Part shown: positions 19,284 through 28,781 of the stretch, in pieces
Position numbering within the stretch: the stretch's first letter is position 1
Layout of the letters: each line of letters opens with the position of its first letter
Assembly: GCA_024642205.1 (NCBI GenBank)
Contig: JAHEBQ010000033.1
Span: forward strand, 1 to 64,000
Length of the DNA: 64,000 nt
DNA from: Planctomycetaceae bacterium
GTDB taxonomy: Bacteria > Planctomycetota > Planctomycetia > Pirellulales > Pirellulaceae
Reading direction: 5' to 3'
The notes under the pieces: model-generated
Told to the model about the DNA's origin: nothing
The model's input: the letters and a program-made list of their open reading frames with translations, nothing else
The model's database searches: none
Translations under genes and position numbers: made by a program

Positions 19284-20507
19284 CTATGTTTTTTCCGCCA
19301 ATCCAAATGGATCATCAATGCTCAAACTGGGAGTGGTAAACCACTTGGGACCTTCGGCGGTCATGTGAAAGTGATCTTCCAGGCGAACCCCAAATTTGGC
19401 AGGCAGTACCAGCATCGGTTCGTCACTGAAGACCATCCCCTGTTGCAATGGTCTCGTTTCTCCTCGAACGAGATTTGGTCCTTCGTGAATATCGAGGCCG
19501 CAACCATGTCCGGTTCGATGAGGCAAACCGGGAAGTTCGTAATCCGGACCATAGCCTGAACGGACGAGAGATTCTCGCGCCGCAGCGTCGGGAGATTCGC
19601 ACGCCGCACCCAGCTGGGCAGCCGAAAAGGCCGCCAGCTGCGCCTGTTTCTCTGCTGTCCAAGCGACTCGGTGTTCGTCGGAGGGTTCGCCAAAACAAAA
19701 ACTCCGGGTGATGTCAGAGATATACTCGTGCAAAACGCATCCCGTGTCCAACAGGACCCAATCGTCCTGTTTCAGCGTTTGAGGTTCCTTGACTCCATGC
19801 GGAAATGAAGTCGCAACGCCAAACAGGACGATGCAAAAATAGGAACCTGCCGGTGCACCGACGACGCGGTGGGCCTCATCAATAAAACCTTCGACTTCGG
19901 TGGTCGTGATTCCCGGTTTCAGAATTGAGGCAGCCGCCTTGAGGACTTCCAGGGTCATTTCATGGGCCCGTTGAATCAGGGCGATTTCCGCTGCCGATTT
20001 GATTGAACGCAGGCTTTGAGTCAGGGGTTGGGCAAGTTCGAATTCGATGTTCGGATTGGCAGCCGTGAGACCTGCCACGGCAAAATAGGGCGTCGCTTCG
20101 TCCAGCAAGACCTTTCCAGAATCGATTCCAAAGGAGGCCAACGCCTCGCCGAATCGATCGTATGGGCTCTCGTGTTCGTGCCAGCCGAAAATATCTGATT
20201 CGAATATCCAGTAATCACGCAGCGTATCGAGTTCGAAATGGGGGGCGATATAACAAATCGAGCCTTCCGCCGGAATGATTGCGGCGACCATGCGTTCACT
20301 GGGACTCCATTGGAGCCCGGTGAAATAATAGAGATTGGTTCCGGGGTGGAGATAGATCGCTGCCGCCCCGGACTGCTTCATGAGATTTTGCAGTTTGCCA
20401 ATTCGCAGTTCGAACTCCTGCCGTGAAATCGGAACATATCCCGATGTCATATTGGATAGTCGGGCGAGTGCCTCTGGTTTGGAAACGCCACCAATTCCGA
20501 TCGTCAT
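19284..20507 (-). CDS. M24 family metallopeptidase (Xaa-Pro aminopeptidase-like)
   Basis: Cytosolic dinuclear-metal peptidase of the pita-bread fold, 407 residues. It has the creatinase-type N-terminal domain and the M24 catalytic domain, with ligands in LLDTGC and SDITRSF (two Asp), HRTGHGCGLDIHEGP (His), FSDEPML (Glu) and GVRLEDHFHMT (Glu). Substrate is most likely Xaa-Pro peptides (prolidase or aminopeptidase P type). The start is ATG 20507, which has TAGGAG upstream; a longer frame to 20543 adds 12 residues. No neighbour suggests a pathway. Confidence 0.88.
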   Translation of the reverse strand: MTIGIGGVSKPEALARLSNMTSGYVPISRQEFELRIGKLQNLMKQSGAAAIYLHPGTNLYYFTGLQWSPSERMVAAIIPAEGSICYIAPHFELDTLRDYWIFESDIFGWHEHESPYDRFGEALASFGIDSGKVLLDEATPYFAVAGLTAANPNIEFELAQPLTQSLRSIKSAAEIALIQRAHEMTLEVLKAAASILKPGITTTEVEGFIDEAHRVVGAPAGSYFCIVLFGVATSFPHGVKEPQTLKQDDWVLLDTGCVLHEYISDITRSFCFGEPSDEHRVAWTAEKQAQLAAFSAAQLGAACESPDAAARESLVRSGYGPDYELPGLPHRTGHGCGLDIHEGPNLVRGETRPLQQGMVFSDEPMLVLPAKFGVRLEDHFHMTAEGPKWFTTPSLSIDDPFGLAEKT

Positions 20508-21326
20508 CAATTCACTCCTAACAGTATTGCTTCTTTGATACAAAAAAGTTTTTTAACGAGATCGCGTTGGACGTTGGTTCCAACGTGAAATCGTTGAGAA
20601 AAAATGTCAGGGGGTTTCCCTGTCCGCGAGTCCACGATTGAATCCCGGCAGGGTATTCTGCGGGTAGACAAAACTTGGATCAATGGTGATTCGTCGCCAT
20701 TGAATGCTAAGCTTAATCAATATTCCTTTCCTGGTGGTAACGGTGCCGGGTTTTTCACAACCAATTATTCACATTGACGCGCAGAGGTGGGCGAGGCGAA
20801 TCGAAATTGAGATTGACCACCGCCTGGTTTCTCGAGCAGGGTTGATCTGGCACTTGACGATTCAATGGGAGTTTCAAACTCGTCCATCCTCGGCGGGCGG
20901 TCAGCTTGAATAATATCGGTTGCCCTGATTTTCGGGGCCACGATAAGCGGCTCAATGGACTGGAGAGCGAAAGTTGGGATGCATCGGATCGATAAGAGGT
21001 GAGGCTCGAAGCCACCGTTTTGACGGCTTGATGCAAAACGATAATCGACTGGATTGCTCACGGCAGGCCGTTGAGCTGTTTTTTGTGGCGTTTGAGATTG
21101 ACTGGGGTCAGTGAGTCAATTCCAATTCATGCGGCATCGGCGAAAACGATTGAAGCATGAAAACGTCTTGTCGCAGGCAACCAACAGTGATTTGAGTTGA
21201 CGCCGACGCGGGAGTTGTCGGGTTGTGCCGCAGGTTTCGAATTTGTTGTTAGACGTACGTCAATGGTGGAAATTGACTGGAACCTCCCCGGATTGGCAGG
21301 CCCCGAAGCAGGCAGCTGAATTTCCG
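20508..21326. other. Long intergenic stretch, no intact gene
   Basis: About 819 bases between the M24 gene and the LacI pseudogene. Short open frames exist on both strands, but none has a ribosome site together with a recognisable family pattern. Because the next element is a decayed gene, this may also be eroded coding DNA, but I could not identify an ancestor. Confidence 0.45.
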
Positions 21327-22323
21327 GTGGCAAAAAAAGATTACCACGCAGGATATCGCCGAACACGCGAACGTCTCCAAAAACACCGGTTCGCGAGTCA
21401 TGAATAATACGGCTCCGGTCACTGAACTCATACGTGAGGCTGTTCTCAAGTCTATCGCGGGATTGGACTTTCAGCCGAATTCGTTTGCCAGTGGCTTGGC
21501 AGATGGTCAATCGCTGATCATTGGTATCCAGACTTGTTAGCTGGGATGCCCGTTTTACGACTTGGTGATTCGAGGTGGTCTCCAGTCGTTGTCTGATACT
21601 CACTCGTTTTGGTGGAAGGTTTCCGGGGTAAAGACCTTGAGCTCAAAGGGATTGAAACGTTGCATCACCGCCAGGTGGATGGATTGATCATTGTCAGGGG
21701 CGACGTTGAGAGGAAATAATTGCAGCAATTTGGCAGGAAGAAACCAATACTTGTCGTAGGGCGTGAAATTGAAGGACTGGAAGACCGATGTCTGTTTCTC
21801 GACAATTTTGATATTGGCTGTCGCGCCACGAAATTTCTGATTGATCTCGTCCACCGGGAGATCGTTCATGTCACTGGGATCCAAGTCGCATCAGGATGCA
21901 ATTCGCCGATTCAAGGGCTATCTATTTGCCCTGGAAGAAGCCGGAGTTCTGTACGATGATGAATTGGTATTCGAAAGAGGGCTTGATGGAATCTCTGGCG
22001 AAGAAGCCATTGAGGAATTAATGGCCAATTAGAAAAGTTTCAGGGCGGTGTTTGCCGCCAACGACATGTTGGCCTTCGGTGCAAAGCTGGCGCTGTATCG
22101 ACACGGTCTAATCGTTCCCGAGGACGTTTCGTTGGCTGGGGTTGATGATCAGGTGGAGTCACGTCACATGACACCGCCATTGACCAGCGTTCGTCAACCG
22201 GCTATTGCTATGGGCATTGACGCTGGCATTGCGATGGCTGCAATGCTGTCGCAGAAACAGCATTCGTTCATGGTTCCAGCGATAGAAATCGTTAATTGGG
22301 AATCGTCCGTCAAGTTAGGCTGA
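21327..22323 (+). pseudogene. Decayed LacI-family transcriptional regulator
   Basis: Reading across frames recovers nearly a whole LacI/GalR regulator. From 21337 the frame gives the helix-turn-helix KKITTQDIAEHANVSKNTGS followed by RVMNNTAPVTELIREAV. A TAG at 21538-21540 interrupts it, but the same frame continues with CPFYDLVIRGGLQS, the usual start of the sugar-binding domain. From 21660 similarity shifts to another frame (HHRQVDGLIIV, KPILVVGREIEG, LIDLVHREIVHVTG), then returns near 21890 (SHQDAIRRFKGYLFALEEAG). A second TAG lies at 22030-22032, after which VFAANDMLAFGAKLALYRHG, then VPEDVSLAGVDD and PPLTSVRQP complete the C-terminus. The likely GTG start (21327) is out of frame by one base at a run of seven A residues. 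At least two stops and three shifts make it non-functional. Confidence 0.87.
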
Positions 22324-22565
22324 CACCACATTCTCTGCATGCCCGTCGGCCTCTACGGGAAATGTCGGGGACTGATGATTGTTGGGGGCGCAACGGATTC
22401 TTTCCGGCTTTTTTGGGGAAAGGTATTCGACAGTCGTCGCCAGGAGGCAAGAAACGCATGGATTTGCGGTGCTATGCCAGAAATACCCATTCGAGCATCG
22501 CGAAACACCAATTTGGTCTTGAGAAACAACAATAACCTGCCATGACGATCGAATAGTCGTTTGAA

Positions 22566-23453
22566 ATGGGAACTGAATCCGAAGGCCATTCCAGGCGATG
22601 TACTCCTTTGGACCGTTTTTTTGCGGTTCCAATGTTTGTCGTGTCGTTGCTCTTTCTGCTTATCACAGGAGCATTGCTGCATCTGACCGGCCAGGAATTA
22701 ACCGGATCATTGGGTATCCGTTTATTGACTGGTTTGGGAATTTTATACCTGTTTTTTGTCGTCGAAGCTGTCGCCCATTGGCATTCCGGTGCGGCAAACA
22801 TGAAGCAACATATTGCCTATCTGTGTATTCCGATGATGCGTCTGTGTCCGCGCGATCATATCGAAGGCGATCAGGCATGGGTGCCCGGATTGGGATGGCG
22901 AAAGCGAACACCTCGACTGGAAACTTATCTGGCCCGAGTCTTCAGTGGCCCAATGATTGTGATTGCCCTGCTTGTGCTCCCGGTTGTCGGAGTCGAGTTT
23001 TTTTATGCGGACGCAATCGCTGCGCGTCCGATGCGCAAGTTCGTGATTGATACGTGCTCAGGATTTATCTGGATGGCATTCGTTTTCGAATTTGTGGTGA
23101 TGATCTCGGTTGTCGAGAAGCGGATGCGGTATTGCAAGCAGAACTGGATCGACTTGGCGGTGGTCCTGCTGCCGCTCGTCAACTTCATGGGCGCGGCGCG
23201 ATTGGGGCGACTGGTTAAACTCAAGCAGCTGTCCAGGACCGCAAAAATCTACCGCATGCGTGGATTAGTGCTGCGTTCGTGGCGCGCGGTCGTCGCGTTA
23301 GACGTGATCGATGCGTTGCTTCGGCGGGACTCGGAACACCGACTGGAGAGACTTGAGAACCAAATCAAGGAAAAACAACAGGAAATTGAGCAGCTGAGAA
23401 TGCAAATGGAGCGATTGCGGTTGAAGGCTGAGAAAGCTGTCGCCGACAAGTGA
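22566..23453 (+). CDS. Pore-less voltage-sensor-domain membrane protein
   Basis: Inner-membrane protein of 295 residues. Two hydrophobic spans (about 19-41 and 50-70) precede a cytosolic loop. Then comes what reads as a voltage-sensor domain: S1 about 124-147; S2 about 160-183 with Phe172 and Glu175 three apart, as in the Kv charge-transfer centre; S3 beginning Asn193-Trp-Ile-Asp196; and S4 with Arg212, Arg215, Lys218, Gln221, Arg224, Lys227 and Arg230 at strict three-residue spacing. No S5, pore loop or selectivity filter follows; the chain ends in a charged coiled coil (about 256-290). This plan recalls Hv1 proton channels and voltage-sensing phosphatases more than pore-forming channels. 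Whether it conducts protons or signals through a partner is unknown. The nearest genes give no context; it follows the LacI pseudogene. Confidence 0.78.
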   Translation: MGTESEGHSRRCTPLDRFFAVPMFVVSLLFLLITGALLHLTGQELTGSLGIRLLTGLGILYLFFVVEAVAHWHSGAANMKQHIAYLCIPMMRLCPRDHIEGDQAWVPGLGWRKRTPRLETYLARVFSGPMIVIALLVLPVVGVEFFYADAIAARPMRKFVIDTCSGFIWMAFVFEFVVMISVVEKRMRYCKQNWIDLAVVLLPLVNFMGAARLGRLVKLKQLSRTAKIYRMRGLVLRSWRAVVALDVIDALLRRDSEHRLERLENQIKEKQQEIEQLRMQMERLRLKAEKAVADK

Positions 23454-24278
23454 AAGGGGAACAGCAAGGCAACATCAAGTCACGAACATCCTCCGCGAAT
23501 GCCACCCGATTAAGAGTATTCAATCGGTGTTGTAGAGGTTCAATTTGACCTGCGAACGTGCTGCGAATATCTGAAATTTGCAATTCAGTTGATCCGATTC
23601 GTCGAAATCAGGTTGCTGCGCAACGAGTCACTCCCTGTCTGAATCTTGAGGGAATCTCGGTGTGTCCTGGGGACGTTGGTCCAATGGAGGTCGCTTTAGT
23701 TTCCTGATTGCTGTTCGGGGCGACAACAGGTAACCGACTGCGCGAGCCCGCTGGATTTACCCAGTCTTAGTGGCAAGCAAATCGCACAAACGTCCAGCGA
23801 GTCAGCGACGCCAACCCATAAACCTAACCTGGAAGGTTTTTCGATCGATGAATCAAAAACGTCCCTTGGACAGGCACTTAGACCTGGCCGGACATCACGG
23901 ATGTGTGTCCATTCTCTGCTGTGAATCAGCGCTAATTTGAAGAGTGGGGTGCCACGTGAATTCCTCTTTCTGATCCTCGATTGGATCACGAAGCGGTGTC
24001 CGAAAATAATACAACCAGGCACACAAGGCACGACAAAACCAGGTAGGTTTTGTGCAGGTCGATTCGGTATCAAAAAAAGCCTGGCGCCATCGTCTGATGG
24101 CCATTTCCCAACCGTAGCTAAGGAAGCAAAATTGGGCTTTGGCCCTGTCACAATGTTACAGAATTGGAACTTGTCCGGCAGTTATTGTCCGAGGTGAGCG
24201 AAGCGGGTTTCCAGGTGAATTGAAAAGTCGATTTTGAATGATTCGTCTTGATCCTCGCCGAACGACTTATCGAAGGCG
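23454..24278. other. Long intergenic stretch, nothing recognised
   Basis: Gap of 825 bases between the convergent voltage-sensor gene and mog. Open frames up to 151 codons occur on the minus strand (23696-24151) but show no family pattern, signal peptide or ribosome site. No repeats or RNA genes were seen. Confidence 0.5.
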
Positions 24279-24827
24279 TTATTTTTGTTTGGGTCGAAAC
24301 GCACGGATTCGTTCCGGGTTGGTTTCGAGAAACGGACCACCGATCAAGTCAATGCAATAAGGAATTGCGGCGAATACGGCGTCCAGACATTCGGCAATCG
24401 CCTTCGGATTTCCCGGCAGATTGAGGATCAGCGATCCACCTCGCTGACGGGAGCGAATTCCGGCCGTTTGACGCGAGAGGATGGCGGTCGCGACTTTTTG
24501 CAACGAAACGCTGCGCATCAGCTCGCCAAATCCCGGCAACAATTTGTCGCAGACCCGCTCGGTCGCTTCGGGTGTGACATCGCGGATCGCTGGCCCGGTT
24601 CCTCCGGTCGTAACGACGAGAGAACAGTTTTCGTTGTCACACAATTCAATCAGGCTCGCTTCGATTGTATCGACGTCGTCGGGAATGACTTTTGCAACCA
24701 CGGTGAATGGTGAACAGATTACCAGATCCAGGTAGGCTGCGATCGCAGGACCACCGAGATCTTGATATTCGCCTCGGCTGGCTCGATCCGAAACCGTCAT
24801 GATTCCGATTTTTGTTGGTTGGGCCAT
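24279..24827 (-). CDS. mog: Molybdopterin adenylyltransferase, MogA/MoaB type
   Basis: Cytosolic enzyme of molybdenum cofactor synthesis that adenylates molybdopterin before metal insertion. The 182-residue product begins MAQPTKIGIMTVSDRASRG, the usual MogA opening, and has the MoCF-domain signature VVTTGGTGPAIRDVTPEA near residue 68 and LNLPGNPKA near residue 146. The open frame extends upstream to 25184 without similarity, so I chose the ATG at 24827. No other molybdopterin genes are in this window. Confidence 0.9.
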   Translation of the reverse strand: MAQPTKIGIMTVSDRASRGEYQDLGGPAIAAYLDLVICSPFTVVAKVIPDDVDTIEASLIELCDNENCSLVVTTGGTGPAIRDVTPEATERVCDKLLPGFGELMRSVSLQKVATAILSRQTAGIRSRQRGGSLILNLPGNPKAIAECLDAVFAAIPYCIDLIGGPFLETNPERIRAFRPKQK

Positions 24828-25360
24828 GAAAATAAATTCGCTTTCCAGGTCGCTGTTAAATGGGGTTGTTGGTAACTGCCAATCGCTCGATCCAGGTTTT
24901 CCGATTTCAAATCGAGTCGGCCGCGCAAGTGACGGATTCAGCCGAGCGCTTTCAACGCGTTTACAGCCGGCGATATTCTTCTCCAGCCCGTTATTCGACC
25001 CGGTAGCATTCATGCACCACGGGTTGACCTGCCTGCAGGAAAACTCGCCTCCAACGGTCAGTTGATTCCCGTCGATTCCAACAATACTGCGAAGTTCATC
25101 CCTTGACCAGATCGAGTCTTGCGATGCATCCAATTTTGAATTCGAAACGGCTTCCTGGATCGGACCATGATCGATACCATTCAAAAGATTTTCGCGATCA
25201 CCTGCTCACCTGGACTTACGCTCAATTTGGACTGCGACCACAATTGTCTCTGCTGGGCGCTGTTTACGGGAGTTTTGGCGATCGGTAATTGGATTGGAAA
25301 ATTATCATTGTGTCGCTGATTGCGACGAATCGGAAATGCGATTACCCGTGAGGCGAATCG
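24828..25360. other. Intergenic stretch between divergent genes
   Basis: About 533 bases between mog and the cyclic-nucleotide-binding gene. It should hold both promoters. The N-terminal extension of the mog open frame runs through most of it but shows no family similarity. I see no further gene. Confidence 0.5.
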
Positions 25361-25831
25361 ATGTCAGACTTGGAAAAGATGTTCAACATGTTGAGGCGAA
25401 TGCCGATATTTGCCGGATTGAGTGATTCGGCGCTGACACTGATTCTTGATCATTCGCAAACGATCAAGGTCCGGGCGGGCGATCATTTCTTTCTAGAAGG
25501 CGAACCGGCCAAGTCGTTTTTTGTCATCAAATCGGGGGTCGTCATCGTTGAGAAAGACTGGCGAGGTACTCCGATCAAGTTGCGGAGATTGGGGATTGGA
25601 GACTGTATTGGGGAAATGGCCATTATTGACTTGATGGGTCGTTCCGCTTCGGTCCGTGCCGAAACGGATTGCCGGGCACTTGAAATCCCGCGGACGACGT
25701 TGGCCAAGTTGTACCAACAGGATTTGGAGCAGTATACGATCATCATGATGAATATGGGGCGCGAAGTCAGTCGCCGCCTGCGGTCTGCGAGTGAGCGATT
25801 GTTCGCAATTGAACAAACGACACCCAAATAG
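25361..25831 (+). CDS. Cyclic-nucleotide-binding (cNMP) domain protein without HTH
   Basis: Cytosolic sensor-type protein of 156 residues made of a single CRP/FNR-type beta-barrel. It opens with MFNMLRRMPIFAGLS, then a GDHFFLEGEPAKSFFVIKSG strand pair, then the phosphate-cassette region GDCIGEMAIIDLMGRSASV, where GE and R-S-A-S match the cAMP-binding consensus. The C-helix ends after about 150 residues and there is no DNA-binding domain, so it likely acts through a partner. The gene is alone and followed by an imperfect hairpin with ten T residues. Confidence 0.85.
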   Translation: MSDLEKMFNMLRRMPIFAGLSDSALTLILDHSQTIKVRAGDHFFLEGEPAKSFFVIKSGVVIVEKDWRGTPIKLRRLGIGDCIGEMAIIDLMGRSASVRAETDCRALEIPRTTLAKLYQQDLEQYTIIMMNMGREVSRRLRSASERLFAIEQTTPK

Positions 25832-25835
25832 ACGA

Positions 25836-25881
25836 CGGCCGGATTTGAGAACGCCCTGTTAGATCGGTCCGTTTTTTTTTT
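25836..25881 (+). terminator. Imperfect intrinsic terminator after cNMP-binding gene
   Basis: Arms CGGCCGGAT (25836-25844) and ATCGGTCCG (25863-25871) pair at seven of nine positions and are followed by ten T residues. It starts five bases after the stop codon. Confidence 0.5.
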
Positions 25882-26030
25882 GATCGGATTGGTGACCCAT
25901 GTCCGGATGATTCAGGACTGTGCCTGTCTTTCCTGCAGTCGATTCACAACGGGGACGCTGAGAACACGGCTTCGAATTTGCGCCGTGAACACGAGAAGGT
26001 GTGGTTTGCCGGAGAGAAAACGAGACGGAG

Positions 26031-26825
26031 TTATCCGACACGACTGTCATAGTTGTCCATTAGCACGGACATTGCATGGGACGAATTGAGATCATAGGTA
26101 ATTGTTGAAACTGTTATTTTCCCCTGGGCCAGCGCTTGCGTATCTGTTTCGAAACTCGACGGCTCGGGATGCGGCTTGTTCGTGGACCAGAAATAGGGTC
26201 TTCCCTTCGGATCCTGGCCTGTTTCAAAATGATAAGCCATCGGGTTGGTTTCGACAGGAACAAGAACGACCTCGGGCGGGCCAGCCTGTGAACGGTACAG
26301 TGCTGCCGTTGGAATATTGATATTGATAGCCGAGCGGGCAGGCAATTCGATTTTTCGAAATCGATCGATCAGCGGCCATACCGTTGCCGACGCCAGTCGA
26401 AAATCCATCGTTTCCGAGTTTTCAAGGCTGATGGCGATCGAAGGAATACCGAACGTAGCGGCAACCAGGGCCCCACCGGCGGTTCCGGAATGGCAAACAT
26501 TGATACCCGCATTGAGTCCCCCGTTAATCCCGCTCAGTACCAGATCCGGCTTCCAGGGACACAGCTCAACAACCGCCAGTTTGACGCAGTCCGCCGGGGT
26601 TCCATTCACCGAAAACCCCGGGATCTGATCGTCTTGCGAATCCAGGTTGCCGCCCAAAGCCAGTGGAAATAGTGGCGACAGGAATGTAATCGCTTGGCTC
26701 ACACCACTTTGTTCCACTCGCGGCGCGACGACGTAAACTTCATCGGCATGGGCTCGGACCTGTTTGGCAAGCTGAATAATACCCTGCGAGTGAACGCCAT
26801 CGTCGTTGGTGATCAAAACTCTCAT
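26031..26825 (-). CDS. surE: 5'/3'-nucleotidase SurE
   Basis: Metal-dependent nucleoside monophosphate phosphatase linked to stationary-phase survival; 264 residues, cytosolic. It opens MRVLITNDDGVHSQGI with the metal-binding Asp-Asp pair at residues 8-9, then SGVSQAIT, NGTPADCVKLA and the SGINGGLNAG motif. These cover all the usual active-site loops. It is divergent from guaA. The length is normal for the family. Confidence 0.94.
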   Translation of the reverse strand: MRVLITNDDGVHSQGIIQLAKQVRAHADEVYVVAPRVEQSGVSQAITFLSPLFPLALGGNLDSQDDQIPGFSVNGTPADCVKLAVVELCPWKPDLVLSGINGGLNAGINVCHSGTAGGALVAATFGIPSIAISLENSETMDFRLASATVWPLIDRFRKIELPARSAININIPTAALYRSQAGPPEVVLVPVETNPMAYHFETGQDPKGRPYFWSTNKPHPEPSSFETDTQALAQGKITVSTITYDLNSSHAMSVLMDNYDSRVG

Positions 26826-27103
26826 GAAATTTCCGAAAGGAGGAAAACGGGAGTCCGACAGTATAGGCTTTCCTCAATTTGCCGAAATAGTACGCCAGCA
26901 CAGGTTCGATAGTGTCAAACAGTCTTCCGTTTTACCGGTCCAGCGAAAATTCAGCCGCCATTGTCATGGTCCCAGCCGAAGTTCTCAAGTTATTGATAAC
27001 GGTCGTTGGAAATGCCGCGATGAGTTCGTATAATTCGAGATTCCCCGACCCGTCCATTATGTGCGGGTTTTGTCATTTAGTCACCAACCATTTGGACAAT
27101 CGC

Positions 27104-28687
27104 ATGGCCCTTGCCGCCGAGCAACCGTCGGATGTTAAAGCCAAATCTACTGACGAACGAGTTCTCGTTTTGGATTTTGGCTCCCAATATGCCCAGTTGA
27201 TCGCTCGTCGGGTGCGGGAGCAAAACGTTTACTGTGAAATTGTCCGTCACGACATCACGCCGGAACAAATTCGTAATCATGAACCAGCTGGACTGATCCT
27301 GTCCGGTGGACCAAGCAGCGTGTATGAGTCGGAAGCACCCAAATGTGATACTGGGATTTTCGAGATGGGCATCCCCGTCCTAGGAATCTGTTACGGGATG
27401 CAGTTGGCGTGTGACTTTCTGGGGGGCAAAGTTGCCAGTAGCAGCACTCGCGAATTTGGCCGGGCAATCTGCGAAGTTGACTCGAACGACGAATTGTTCA
27501 AGGACTTTCCATCCCAGGCGCAGGTCTGGATGAGTCACGGGGACCAGGTCCAGCAAGTCAGTGAGGTTTTCAAGTCGTTGGCACGCACTGATACGTGCCC
27601 TGTTGCCGCGGTCAAACATGTGACGTTGCCGGTCTACGGATTACAATTTCATCCTGAAGTCACGCACACGCCCGAAGGGGCGACGTTACTGAAGAATTTC
27701 CTGTTCGAAGTTTGTAAATGTACCGGTACCTGGAAACTGGAGGATTTCGCCGCCGAGGCGATCGAGCGGATTCGAAAACAGGTCGGCGACGATCGCGTTA
27801 TTTGCGGGCTTTCCGGTGGAGTCGACTCGTCTGTCGTGGCTGCACTGATTTACAAGGCAATTGGACCGCAACTCTCCTGCATCCTCGTTGACAATGGTCT
27901 GCTTCGAAAAGACGAAGCGGAATCCGTTACGGAGGAATTTTCCAATCACTTTAAGACCGATTTGCACGTTGTCGACGGCCAGGATCAATTTCTGGCGGCG
28001 TTGTCTGGAATCACCGAGCCGCAGGAAAAACGAAAATGCATCGGACATGTGTTTATCGAATGTTTCAAAGCGGAAGCGACGAAGATCAAGGACGCCAGGT
28101 TCCTTGCCCAGGGAACGTTGTATCCCGATGTCATTGAAAGTGGGGCGGCTCAGGATGGCCCAGCCGCGACGATCAAACTGCATCACAATGTCGGTGGTTT
28201 GCCCGAGGAACTCGGCTTCGAACTGATTGAGCCACTGCGCGATCTTTTCAAGGACGAGGTCCGGCGGCTCGGCCTTGAGCTTGGGTTGCCCGAGAATCTG
28301 GTTTGGCGACACCCGTTTCCCGGACCTGGCCTTGCGGTCCGCTGTCTCGGTGAAGTCAAAGAAGAAAAACTCAAGGTTCTCCGCGAGGCAGATGCAATCG
28401 TGATCGAAGAGATTCGCAATGCCGGCCTCTACCGAAAAACGTCTCAGTTGTTCGCCGTCTTGTTGCCTGTCCAAAGCGTCGGGGTCATGGGAGACGCCCG
28501 AACCTACGAAAACGCCCTCGTCATTCGGTGCGTCGACACGGACGATTTCATGACCGCCGATTGGTCCCGATTGCCGTATGACGTGCTTGCCAGGATGTCG
28601 ACGCGTATTATTAACGAAGTCGCCGGCGTGAATCGCGTTTGCTACGACATCAGCTCCAAGCCACCCGCGACGATCGAGTGGGAATGA
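27104..28687 (+). CDS. guaA: GMP synthase (glutamine-hydrolysing)
   Basis: Converts XMP to GMP with glutamine and ATP in purine synthesis. The 527-residue product has a class I amidotransferase domain ([16 protein letters not shown]; nucleophile Cys in GICYGMQ; His and Glu in LQFHPEV), an ATP-pyrophosphatase domain with the SGGVDSS P-loop, and the GMP synthase C-terminal dimer domain ending [12 protein letters not shown]. The start was set at ATG 27104, which gives a normal N-terminus; the open frame runs back to 26912 with no similarity. It is transcribed divergently from surE. Confidence 0.95.
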   Translation: MALAAEQPSDVKAKSTDERVLVLDFGSQYAQLIARRVREQNVYCEIVRHDITPEQIRNHEPAGLILSGGPSSVYESEAPKCDTGIFEMGIPVLGICYGMQLACDFLGGKVASSSTREFGRAICEVDSNDELFKDFPSQAQVWMSHGDQVQQVSEVFKSLARTDTCPVAAVKHVTLPVYGLQFHPEVTHTPEGATLLKNFLFEVCKCTGTWKLEDFAAEAIERIRKQVGDDRVICGLSGGVDSSVVAALIYKAIGPQLSCILVDNGLLRKDEAESVTEEFSNHFKTDLHVVDGQDQFLAALSGITEPQEKRKCIGHVFIECFKAEATKIKDARFLAQGTLYPDVIESGAAQDGPAATIKLHHNVGGLPEELGFELIEPLRDLFKDEVRRLGLELGLPENLVWRHPFPGPGLAVRCLGEVKEEKLKVLREADAIVIEEIRNAGLYRKTSQLFAVLLPVQSVGVMGDARTYENALVIRCVDTDDFMTADWSRLPYDVLARMSTRIINEVAGVNRVCYDISSKPPATIEWE

Positions 28688-28781
28688 CCCTGCCCCGGCC
28701 GTTGGGGCCCCTCCAGATACACCCGGGCCAAAATGCCTGACTAGAAATATTCAATAGACCGTTCAACCTTCCATCAAACAC

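Noticed and set aside
20755..21061. Two minus-strand open frames upstream of the LacI pseudogene
   Set aside because: No recognisable family; probably chance frames in eroded DNA.
23696..24151. Minus-strand open frame of 151 codons in a gene-poor gap
   Set aside because: No family pattern, signal peptide or ribosome site; codon content looks like non-coding DNA.
24828..25184. N-terminal extension of the mog frame by 119 codons
   Set aside because: No similarity to MogA; the family begins at the ATG at 24827.
26912..27103. Extension of the guaA frame by 64 codons
   Set aside because: GMP synthase begins near the later ATG; the extension has no family pattern.
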